NCBI GenBank assembly: GCA_964019135.1
Contig: OZ025248.1
Location: 10,671,574-10,735,573 of the forward strand
Length of the DNA: 64,000 nt
Reading direction: 5' to 3'
Source of the DNA: Arenicola marina
Taxonomy: Eukaryota; Annelida; Polychaeta; Arenicolidae
In this document: piece after piece, positions 24,560 through 36,600 of the stretch
How the letters are laid out: each line of letters opens with the position of its first letter
Numbering within the stretch: the stretch's first letter is position 1
The notes under the pieces: model-generated
Told to the model about the DNA's origin: nothing
The model's database searches: none
The model's input: the letters and a program-made list of their open reading frames with translations, nothing else
Program-made: the position numbers and the translations under genes

Positions 24560-27033
24560 GACTTTCTCTAAACTGAGTGTGTCAAACTTCGCTTTCAAAC
24601 AGGAAACATCATGTTTTAGCTGTTTTAGTTCTCGACTGTTTTCTTTGTTGGAGGCTTGGTATGTAAGATTACTGTAAGCTCTTGTAGATGCAATTTGAGA
24701 GAAGTCAGAAAGTCGAATTTTACGAATAAGGGAGATCCGAATGCATGAAAAATTAACACATTTTGGAAGAAACATCCAATGAAGTTTGAATGGGGCACCC
24801 AGCCCGTGACCAGAAAATCTATGGTCCAAATCCAAAAAACAGACTGGCTGTTCATTAAGGATCTGTAATCTAGACATTGCCAAAGTTTAAAGGACAGCTT
24901 TTGGGTAACTTAATTCATAAATATAATGTAATATCCCTGTAGAAGAATAAATATTATTGATACATGATCAGAGTTTTATGCACTGTTTTCTTGTCTGCAT
25001 AGAAAATATTTGCAGTTTCGTTTTCTAATTTGATGCAAAATATTTCATTGACAAACCTAAAATCAGTTTATATTTGTCAGCTTCAACCAAAGACCTTGAT
25101 ACATGGCTGCTCATACGTTCAGGGTATTAGCCAGATTTTTTTTGTTGCCAGCCAAAATTTTGGCTGGTAAGCAAAGTGTTCATATAAAATTTTGAGCGAT
25201 ATGATTTTCTTCTAAAAGTCTCGACCAAAAGACTTGTTTTGGGCAGGTAAACGGCATGTGACTGCCCGCCAAACTGAAAATCTGCCTGCTAAAACTCAGA
25301 CTGCCTGTCTATCCGGAGGGCAGGCGGATCTCTAGTTAATACCCACAGGCGCTGCAGATCGACTGATACAGGCCGGGGGGGGATCGCGCACCGCCCAAAA
25401 TGTATGTAGGCGGTGAGCGACCCCCATCCCCCAGCCTGTGTCGGTCGATCTGCAGCGCCTGTGTTAATACCCTACATACGCATTAGTACCCGCTACATGA
25501 GAGCCATGAAGTGTAAGTCCCGTGTGACCAAGAATTTGTGAGGGTGTGCATGCATTGTATACTTTTTTTTACCTTTTATCGATAGATCCCCTACCACCCA
25601 GAGTGATAACAAGTTTTTCCATAAGTGTTAAGCCTTTCTTTTGTGGCTTTGTATCTGGGGTGCATCTTTTAAAAAGTAAAATCTGCTATAAACAATACCA
25701 TATTTTTTTGATACTAGCTAAGACTTGTGGAATTACTTTTTCTCACTTTTGATGGCAGGCAATTTACTGATTATATTCTTCATGGCTCTCTCGCATGTCG
25801 GGTATCAATGCGTATGAGAGCCATGTATCAGGACTAGGTGCAAGAGCCCCCAGGCAAGCCCGCTTCTCTGGAGGTACAACAGTATCAATGATTAATACCT
25901 TAGACATAAGTAGTTTATCGACTGTAGGTTTAATTATAATGTATGTGTATATAAGTACTTACCTATTACACCATTGGGAGAAACTGACAGCCCTGCATCT
26001 GATGTTCAATTATGTCCAACTATGACAATGAACCCTTTAATCACTCCACTCCCTCCCTACAAATGCAACACAGTTTAACTGACCATGCGACGTGTCAACC
26101 ACCTATATAAACAATGCCTAATTTACTCACCCGCTCTATTAGTTGACTGTAATCTGTGGGTTTTAAGCTGCTGAAACTGTGCTCTGAGTATCTATCAAAG
26201 AAACATATGTCAATTGTTATGGTCTTTGACAGCAAACAGTGTGGGGGTGCCGAGTTAAAGACAATTACAGGCAATAGTTAAAAATAATGGGCACATGTCA
26301 GAATATCGATTCCGGCTTCCACAAGGCAGAACTGTGGAAGTGCATGTTTCTTGATGCCCGCCATAAAAAACTTGCTTCAAGTCACCGGCAAATCTCACAT
26401 TTAATGTACAACTTATATATGAGTGCGAATACAGCTAAAGACTAAATACTTCTCACATTTGGTGGGTGTGACTTATACCCTTAAAATTACGGTAGTATAA
26501 TTTTTAAATCCAGAGACAGACATTAACTTTGGATGTTGTCTGTCCTGTCAGGCCTGTGGTGTTGAGATTGACCTGCCCCAATGAAAATTTACCTGTCTGA
26601 TCAAACTGAAAAACAACTACATTGATACAACTAATAAACAATTTATTTACAAGAATTTTGCGCACAGGTTTCCAATGTGATATTGTCAGGGCCAAAACAT
26701 GAAAGCTACCATGTATTGATCTGTGCCTGCAGGTTGTTTACTCTGTGTAACTGATGAACAACTTCACCAGCGCTGTCAGGCATACAACCAGTATTCTGGC
26801 CTGTCCGACCATGTAATTCAACTGTCCCATACAGTCAGTTATGTCTCTCCCTGAAATCATACTTAAGCATATATGTATTTCATGTGTCACAGGTATGTAT
26901 TAAACCAAGTTACTTTGCTGAGACTACCTGCTAAAAATTGTATAGCCTGAGCTATATATTGTTATTTTTGTTCAAAAAGGTGTTAAGCAATTCAACAGAA
27001 TTTTGATACGGTAGTATAATTTTTTCAAAACTA
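24560..27033. repeat. 2.47-kb tandem unit, copy 2
   Basis: Second unit, 2474 bp. It differs from the neighbours by scattered single-base changes and a few short indels, on reading of the order of one to a few per cent. The minus-strand frame is 108 codons here, because the flanking sequence beyond the unit start is different from that in copy 1. Confidence 0.9.
25344..25463. mobile_element. hAT-like foldback MITE (in unit 2)
   Basis: The same element carried along in the second tandem unit, 120 bp, with the same TTAATACC flanks at 25336-25343 and 25464-25471. It shares its insertion site with the other two units, so it was present before the triplication. Confidence 0.75.
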
Positions 27034-29480
27034 GACTTTCTCTAAACTGAGTGTGTCAAACTTCGCTTTCAAACAGGAAACATCGTGTTTTAACTGTTTT
27101 AGTTCTCGACTGTTTTCTTTGTTGGAGGCTTGGTATGTAAGATTACTATAAGCTCTTGTAGATGCAATTTGAGAGAAGTCAGAAAGTCGAATGTTACGAA
27201 TAAGGGAGATCCGAATGCATGAAAAATTAACACATTTTGGAAGAAACATCCAATGAAGTTTAAATGGGGCACCCAGCCTGTGACCAGAAAATCCTTGGTC
27301 CAAATCCAAAAAACAGACTGGCTGTTCATTAAGGATCTGTAATCTAGACATTGCCAAAGTTTAAAGGACAGCTTTTGGGTAACTTAATTCATAAATATAA
27401 TGTAATATCCCTGTAGAAGAATAAATATTATTGATACATGATCAGAGTTTTATGCACTGTTTTCTTGTCTGCATAGAAAATATTTGCAGTTTCGTTTTCT
27501 AATTTGACGCAAAATATTTCATTGACAAACCTAAAATCAGTTTATATTTGTCAGCTTCAACCAAAGACCTTGATAAATGGCTGCTTATACGTTCAGGGTA
27601 TTAGCCAGATTTTTTTTGTTGCCAGCCAAAATTTTGGCTGGTAAGCAAAGTGTTCATATAAAATTTTGAGCGATATGATTTTCTTCTAAAAGTCCCGACC
27701 AAAAGACTTGTTTTGGGCAGGTAAACGGCATGTGACTGCCCGCCAAACTGAAAATCTGCCTGCTAAAACTCAGACTGCCTACCTATCCGGAGGGCAGGCG
27801 GATCTCTAGTTAATACCCACAGGCGCTGCAGATCGACTGATACAGGCCGGGGGGGATCGCGCACCGCCCAAAATTTATGTAGGCGGTGAGCGACCCCCCT
27901 CCCCCAGCCTGTGTCGGTCGATCTGCAGCGTCTGTGTTAATACCCTACATACGCATTAGTACCCGCTACATGAGAGCCATGAAGTGTAAGTCACATGTGA
28001 CCAAGAATTTGTGAGGGTGTGCATGCATTGTATACTTTTTTTTACCTTTTATCGATAGATCCCCTGCCACCCAGAGTGATAACAAGTTTTTCCATAAGTA
28101 TTAAGCCTTTCTTTTGTGGCTTTGTATCTGGGGTGCAGCTTTTAAAAAGTAAAATCTGCTATAAACAATACCATATTTTTTTGATACTAGCTAAGACTTG
28201 TGGAATTACTTTTTCTCACTTTTGATGGCAGGCAATTTACTGATTATATTCTTCATGGCTCTCTCGCATGTCGGGTATCAATGCGTATGAGAGCCATGTA
28301 TCAGGACTAGGTGCAAGAGCCCCCAGGCAAGCCCGCTTCTCTGGAGGTACAACAGTATCAATGATTAATACCTTAGACATAAGTAGTTTATCGACTGTAG
28401 GTTTAATTATAATGTATGTGTATATAAGTACTTACCTATTACACCATTGGGAGAAACTGACAGCCCTGCATCTGATGTTCAATTATGTCCAACTATGACA
28501 ATGAACCCTTTAATCACTCCACTCCCTCCCTACAAATGCAACACAGTTTAACTGACCATGCGACGTGTCAACCACCTATATAAACAATGCCTAATTTACT
28601 CACCCGCTCTATTAGTTGACTGTAATCTGTGGGTTTTAAGCTGCTGAAACTGTGCTCTGAGTATCTATCAAAGAAACATATGTCAATTGTTATGGTCTTT
28701 GACAGCAAACAGTGTGGGGGTGCTGAGTTAAAGACAATTACAGGCAATAGTTAAAAATAATGGGCACATGTCAGAATATCGATTCCGGCTTCCACAAGGC
28801 AGAACTGTGGAAGTGCATGTTTCTTGATGCCGCCATAAAAAACTTGCTTCAAGTCACCGGCAAATCTCACATTTAATGTACAACTTATATATGAGTGCGA
28901 ATACAGCTAAAGACTAAATACTTCTCACATTTGGTGGGTGTGACTTATACCCTTAAAATTACGGTAGTATAATTTTGAAATCCAGAGACAGACATTAACT
29001 TTGGATGTTGTCTGTCCTGTCAGGCCTGTGGTGTTGAGATTGACCTGCCCCAATGAAAATTTACCTGTCTGATCAAACTGAGAAACAACTACATTGATAC
29101 AACTAATAAACAATTTATTTACAAGAATTTTGCGCACAGGTTTCCAATGTGATATTGTCAGGGCCAAAACATGAAAGCTACCATGTATTGATCTGTGCCT
29201 GCAGGTTGTTTACTCTGTGTAACTGATGAACAACTTCACCAGCGCTGTCAGGCATACAACCAGTATTCTGGCCTGTCCGACCATGTAATTCAACTGTCCC
29301 ATACAGTCAGTTATGTCTCTCCCTGAAATCATACTTAAGCATATATGTATTTCATGTGTCACAGGTATGTATTAAACCAAGTTACTTTGCTGAGACTACC
29401 TGCTAAAAATTCTATAGCCTGAGCTATATATTGTTATTTTTGTTCAAAAAGGTGTTAAGCAATTCAACAGAATTTTGATA
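27034..29480. repeat. 2.47-kb tandem unit, copy 3
   Basis: Third unit. Its end is followed by a short extra duplication: about 57 bp ending in AATTCAACAGAATTTTGATA is repeated imperfectly at about 29483-29539. This may be a remnant of the junction at which the tandem amplification started. Confidence 0.9.
27818..27936. mobile_element. hAT-like foldback MITE (in unit 3)
   Basis: Third copy, 119 bp, flanked by TTAATACC at 27810-27817 and 27937-27944, at the same place within the tandem unit. Confidence 0.75.
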
Positions 29481-29539
29481 CCCTCTATATTGTTAATTTT
29501 TGTTCAAAAATGTGTTAAGCAATTCAACAGAATTTTGAT

Positions 29540-30697
29540 GCTGATAAGCAGTGTTTATAATGAATGTTTACTGCATACATGTGTATCTGAAGCATATATA
29601 AACCCAATACGTGTAAATACAACACATGTAGTCCGTTCTGACCTGTAAAAATTGCTAACTTCGGTTAATTGCAACTTTTTTGCTGATAAATAGAAGTGGC
29701 AATTAAGCTGAATGCACTGTATATAGATAACAGTGTGTTTTGATTCAATCAAGTTCAAGCACTATTTTTTGCTTTTCTTACCAGTATGATGTCTGTGTGG
29801 TTCAGGCCACCACAATGGCAACCCTCACCTTTTCAGTTTCTGCTTGGTGAGCAGGCATTTACTGTTATTTTTTCTTCATTAGAGTGTGTGAATGGTTTGA
29901 GAGCAACTCATGGCTAGCTCTTATTACAATAATCAACTTTGAGTGCTCCTAAGTTGAAATATGGACTGGTGAAGGTATCCGGGCAATTTCCAGGTACTTG
30001 TCTGTCCTCATCTATCCATGAGTGGGTACATGTCCTTGATTGTACCTTACTACTGAAGTGAGTTCTATGAATTGATAAGTATTACTGATACTGATTTGTC
30101 AGGGTTGTGACACCAGTCATTAAAGCATTATTTTTGTCAGTTCATTTGGTATCTTATCAGTTAAGAGACAATAGCTTTAGCATGTCAAATAATTGGAAAC
30201 AATACTGGTACACACTTTCCTAATGCCCCTCATGCAATATCATTCTAACAAATATATATATATATACCTGTAATATTTTAACCTTTTTTTTTCGTCTGAG
30301 ATATCAGCTGGACACCTATACGTCTTTTGTACAGCTCCAGCTCCATATTAATTTATAAATCTACTTGCCCAACCGATTGCACCTACCTCCCTGACCCAAA
30401 TATTTACCAGTCACAGGCATGTCAGGCAGGCATTAGTTTGAGCCCTGGGCTCTACACAGTCTTCAACTCTACATGCTCTCTAAATACATCTACATCTTCA
30501 TTTGCAGATTTCCCTGAAGACATCCGGGGTCTCCGGGGAGCATGAGTTGATCTACACCCCGCCGTCGCTTCCTGTTGAAGGAATACAACAGTGTCACGGC
30601 TGTACTGAATCTCCGATGGATGTCATCCCCAGTGGTCACCAGCAAGTCATGTGACCTCCAGTAAACACAATCGGGAAACAGCTTTGACTTGACGACC
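29540..30697. other. Upstream region and probable 5' UTR of SLMAP
   Basis: No coding exon was recognised. A possible acceptor (TTCATTTGCAG) ends at 30507, and the sequence from there to the SLMAP ATG reads without any obvious repeat, so it may be the start of the first coding exon preceded by a spliced non-coding exon. A short TA repeat lies near 30250. No decisive promoter element is visible. Confidence 0.4.
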
Positions 30698-33600
30698 ATG
30701 TCGGTGACGTTCACGTGTCGACCTAACTCCCACCCATTCCAGGAGAGACATATTTCTATACAGGAGCCCATTAAGATAGGTCGCTCCGTGGCCAGAGCGC
30801 GGCCCGCACCAAACAATGCCATATTTGACTGTAAGGTCTTATCCAGAAACCATGCCTTGTTGTGGTATGAAAACAACACAGTGAGTACCCCTTTTTGTTA
30901 TTTAAGTTAATAATGGGTATCTTTTCTTATGAGATACAAGTGCAGATGTTTCAATTCATTTCACCAACTTTTGAACAGAATGACTTGGTTGGACTATTTT
31001 TCTCAGTGACCAATAATCCCAATGTTCTGTTTTACTGATCGTCAGCTCAAATGGTGTGATGCTTAGTATGCTAGTACATGTAACATTTTCAGCTTTGTAC
31101 AGTTAATTAAGTTTAACTGCTGTACACCGTAATTGGGCTAAATTCGGTTGTAATTACCAGGACTGTCCTTGTGCCTAATTAGTTCTTGAAACTGAACTTT
31201 TGGACGCTCTAATTACTGTCTTGACATCACAAAATATCATGATACATTTTTCAACACATTTCGACAACCCCAGATACACCCTGCAAGCATACATAACACA
31301 TCCTTGAATTATCAAATCGGCATCGCAGAATTAGCAAGTGAGACTTGTGTACGACTAGGAGGTTAAGCACATGTGCTGGTGGAAACGAAATCCTCCACCA
31401 TCAATAATAAGGAGCTAGTCAGAGAATATGATGGCTTTGGTATTAGGTCTGGCTTGAGGGGAGCCTTTCTACAGATAGTTCTGTACGGGACGAGAAAGGC
31501 CGTTTTTTTTTTATTGGCCTTGGAAACCAAACCGATTTGCTTGCGATTTAGCCTCTCACGCTCTTGGCTTGGGTGTTCTGTTTGCTGTTGCTAGCACCCA
31601 TCGAGTGAGATGGTGGAGAGTACCTGCATCCAGCAACCCCTGGATTGTCTATTTTCGTCGCTAATAGAGTTCGCGCGAGGCGACGCCGTGCAGCGTAGGC
31701 CTTGCAGACGACCAAAGCGACACGAATGGCGGGAAAGCGATTGATGTGCTATTGTAGTCCCTGTTCAGTCACGTGTGCTTGGCATTACTGAGGCGCTGTA
31801 TATCGATCGACTTGCACCCAGCCGCCCCCTATTATGTGTACTGGCTGAAGAGTGAGTGATGCGAACTGCGGTGGTGATTGAAGACAATCAATCCCGGGGA
31901 GGAGGAGGGGGGGGGGGGTGCTGTCATTGATATGCAATAGTACGCATCAAGGTCAGATAATGATGCCTCCCATGTCTGGTTATACTATATGGTCAGCTGT
32001 AAGTCCACATCATTATGGTGTGAGAGACAGGACCACACAACCCTGATTAGTGTCTGCGGTACAATAAGGATGAGCGCACGACAACAGTACCTGCCTATAA
32101 TACAAATCTACAATAGGGGTAAATGTACGATTGGTTGTACATTACAAATGTCAAATGTTGCGATGGGCAGAGTGTGGGTTGTTGTTCTGTTGTGGCCGGT
32201 TACGTGATGATTTTATTGACTGTCGAATAACCGATAAATGACAGTTTTTTATTACGCTGCTTTAGCGTGGTAGTAATCGAGGCCATGTCAGGAGTGTATT
32301 CGATACACCCCGCTTTTGACATTTAAAAGCGTGAATAACAACCATTCGCCCAATCCCAGTGACCTTTAGGAAATCTAAATAATTCGTTAATAACGTCATT
32401 CAACTTCAAAGTGGAACAACAATGTCGGCAGCCATTACGTAGGTCTAGGCTCCACGGCAACACAACACATTTTATTGTCATACTGTGTAAGGAGTCATTG
32501 ACATTTAATTCCGTATTATGGTAATGATTTGTCTGGGTATCCTTTTTTCAATACTACTTTTGTTGTTTCACGAGAGGATGCTTGCTTTGATTCAGATTCA
32601 TATCATCCCTGAATGATTTTCAGTTTTACCTGCTCCTCCATTTTTGGCGATTCTTACGGCCGAGACTAAATGTGATTCAGAGAATGTCAATATATAATAT
32701 TAAAGTTGCATGTCGAGTTATTTCCCGCCAAAACTAAGCCCAGGCGAAATTTTTATCAAAATTTGCAGAAAACTCGATTGTGCCATTACATAAATTCAGA
32801 AACCTGATAAACCTCGCTGTTTCGGCTGTGGTGTGGCAAACGTGTCTATCCCGCGACACCACAGCACTCTGTCGCGGCACTGCTACTTATAACAAAGCAT
32901 CGCGAAGCACACAAACTGATGACGTTTACCACTGAAATGAAAATTTGTGGTAAACTGATATCCCGGGCAAGGCTAAGAGACACTATTTGGCAGTCTGGCA
33001 TGGGTGGAGTATAGACAAAACCAATCTTGAATGATTCAAGGACTGATTCTTATTTGTATTTTGACCTCTTTAGTTTTGGCGGGAAAGAGCTCCACATGCA
33101 ACTTTAAGTATCGATACGCAAAAGTAAAATGCCTATAATTCTATCAGCGTTAGTCAGTGAAGTGCAGGTACGACATTTGGCCAGCCTTTCTCTGTTGTTG
33201 CATATTGTCAAGAAGGGTGGATTTGCGGCAGTAGTCCTGAGAGGAAAGTGCTCCCCTGTTTGGATAGTCTACCGTGCGTAACCGTGTCGTTTGCCATGCC
33301 AGCGTGGTTAACCTCTGTATGTAGCGGCCAGATTGGAGTACCGGAGAACATGTAGGGTTTGGTATTACCGTACTTAATGTGAGTTGCTGCGTTTTTTGTA
33401 CCTAGTGTATATGGGAGAAAGTACATTTTTGGCTCAGAGGGAACTTCCGGACGTTTCGCCTCTCAGACATTTCGGCTACCGGACTTTTCGCCTCTCAGAC
33501 ATTCCGGCTGCCGGAAGTTTCGGCTCTCAGACATTTTCGGCTGCCGGACGTTTCGTCGTCAGATATTTCGGCTATGGAACAATTCGGCTTCCGGTGGACT

Positions 33601-36600
33601 GGTGGCTTTTGTTTTTGGGTTCTTTTAGCGGTGTGGAAAATGTATTTTTTATCTGAAGTTTGCTTGAGAAAATTGTTGATAGCGTATGTTAATCCTTGTG
33701 CACGGCGGGGAGAGAAAACTAGAGAAAGGGAGAGTGTTGTAGAGAGTGCGAGAAAAAGGGTATTGTAGAGAGTGCGAGAAGGAGGATATTGTAGAGAGGG
33801 CGAGAAGGAGGGTATTGTAGAGAGGGCGAGAAGGAGGGTATTGTAGAGTAGGCGAGAAGGAGGGTATTGTATAGAGGGCGAGAAGGAGGGTATTGTAGAG
33901 AGGACGAGAAGGAGGGTATTGTAGAGAGGGCGAGAAGAAGGGTATTGTAGAGTAGGCGAGTAGGAGGATATTGTAGAGAGGGCGAGAAGGAGGGTATTGT
34001 AGAGAGGGCGAGAAGGAGGGTATTGTAGAGAGGGCGAGAAGGAGGGTATTGTAGAGTAGGCGAGAAGGAGGGTATTGTATAGAGGGCGAGAAGGAGGGTA
34101 TTGTAGAGAGGGCGAGAATGAGGGTATTGTATAGAGGGCGAGAAGGAGGGTATTGTAGAGAGGGCGAGAATGAGGGTATTGTAGAGTAGGCGAGAAGGAG
34201 GGTATTGTAGAGAGGGCGAGAAGGAGGGTATTGTAGAGAGGGCGAGAATGAGGGTATTGTAGAGTAGGCGAGAAGGAGGGTATTGTAGAGAGGGCGAGAA
34301 GGAGGGTATTGTAGAGAGGGCGAGAAGGAGGGTATTGTAGAGATGGTGAGAAGAAGGGTATTGTAGAGTAGGCGAGAAGGAGGGTATTGTAGAGAGGGCG
34401 AGAAGGAGGGTATTGTAGAGAGGGCGAGAATGAGGGTATTGTAGAGTAGGCGAGAAGGAGGGTATTGTAGAGAGGGCGAGAAGGAGGGTATTGTAGAGAG
34501 GGCGAGAAGGAGGGTATTGTAGAGATGGTGAGAAGAAGGGTATTGTAGAGTAGGCGAGAAGGAGGGTATTGTAGAGAGGGCGAGAAGGAGGGTATTGTAG
34601 AGATGGTGAGAAGAAGGGTATTGTAGAGTAGGCGAGAAGGAGGGTATTGTAAAGAGGGCGAGAAGGAGGGTATTGTAGAGATGGTGAGAAGAAGGGTATT
34701 GTAGAGTAGGCGAGAAGGAGGGTATTGTAGAGAGGGCGAGAAGGAGGGTATTGTAGAGAGGGCGAGAAGGAGGGTATTGTAGAGAGGGCGAGAAGGATGG
34801 TATTGTAGAGAGGGCGAGAAGGAGGATATTGTAGAGAGGGCGAGAAGGAGGGTATTGTAGAGTAGGCGAGAAGGAGGGCATTGTAGAGTAGGCGAGAAGA
34901 AGGGTGTTGTAGAGAGGGCGAGAAGGAGGGTATTGTAGAGTAGGCGAGAAGGAGGGTATTGTAGAGAGGGCGAGAAGGAGGGTATCGTAGAGTAGGCGAG
35001 AAGGAGGGTATTGTAGAGAGTGCGAGAAGGAGGGTATTGTAGAGGGCGAGAAGGAGGGTATTGTAGAGAGGGCGAGAAGGAGGGTATTGTAGAGTGAGAG
35101 GAGGATATTGTAGAGAGTGCGGGAAGGAGGGTATTGTAGAGTAGGCGAGAAGGAGGGTATTGTAAAGAGGGCAAGAAGGAGGGTATTGTAGAGAGGGCGA
35201 GCAGGAGGATACTGTAGAGCAGGCGAGAAGGAGGGTATTGTAGAGAGGGTGAGAAGGAGGCTATTGTAGAGAGGGCGAGAAGGAGGGTATTGTAGAGAGG
35301 GCGAGAAGGAAGTATTGTAGAGAGGGTGAGAAGGAGGCTATTGTAGAGAGGGCGAGAAGGAGGGTATTGTAGAGAGGGCGAGAAGGAGGGTATTGTAGAG
35401 AGGGCGAGAAGGAGGGTATTGTAGAGAGGGCGAGAAGGAGGGTATTGTAGAGAGTGCGAGAAGGAGGGTATTGTAGAGAGGGCGAGAAGGAGGGTATTGT
35501 AGAGAGGGCGAGAAGGAGGGTATTGTAGAGAGTGCGGGAAGGAGGGTATTGCAGAGAGGGCGAGAAAGAGGGTATTATAGAGAGTGCGAGAAGAAGGGTA
35601 TTGTCGAAAGGGCGAGAATGAGGGTATTGTAGAGAGGGCGAGAAGGAGGGTATTGTAGAGAGGGCGAGAAGGAGGGTATTGTAGAGAGGGCGAGAAGGAG
35701 GGTATTGTAGAGAGGGTGAGAAGGAGGGTCTTGTAGAGAGGGCGAGAAGGAGGGTATTGTAGAGAGGGCGAGAAGGAGGGTATTGTAGAGAGGGCGAGAA
35801 GGAGGGTATTGTAGAGAGGGCGAGAATGAGGGTATTGTAGAGAGGGTGAGAAGGAGGGTATTGTAGAGAGGGCGAGAAGGAGGGTATTGTAAAAAGGGCG
35901 AGAAGGAGGGTATTGTAGAGAGGGCGAGAAGGAGGGTATTGTAGAGAGGGCGAGAAGGAGGGTATTGTAGAGTAGGCGAGAAGGAGGGCATTGTAGAGTA
36001 GGCGAGAATGAGGGTATTGTAGAGTGAGAGGAGGATATTGTAGAGAGGGCGAGAAGGAGGGTATTGTAGAGAGTGCGAGAAGGAGGGTATTGTAGAGAGG
36101 GCGAGAAGGAGGGTATTGTAGAGAGGGCGAGAAGGAGGGTATTGTAGAGAGGGCGAGAAGGAGGGTATTGTAGAGAGGGCGAGAAGGAGGGTATTGTAGA
36201 GAGGGCGAGAAGGAGGGTATTGTAGAGAGGGCGAGAAGGAGGGTATTGTAGAGAGGGCGAGAAGGAGGGTATTGTAGAGAGGGCGAGAAGGAGGGTATTG
36301 TAGAGTAGGCGAGAAGGAGGGTATTGTAGAGAGGGCGAGAAGGAGGGTATTGTAGAGAGGGCGAGAAGGAGGGTATTGTAGAGAGGGCGAGAAGGAGGGT
36401 ATTGTAGAGAGGGCGAGAAGGAGGGTATTGTAGAGAGGGCGAGAAGGAGGGTATTGTAGAGAGGGCGAGAAGGAGGGTATTGTAGAGTAGGCGAGAAGAT
36501 AGGTATTGTAGAGGGCGAGAAGGAGGGTATTGTAGAGAGGGCGAGAAGGAGGGTATTGTAGAGAGGGCGAGAAGGAGGGTATTGTAGAGAGGGCGAGAAG

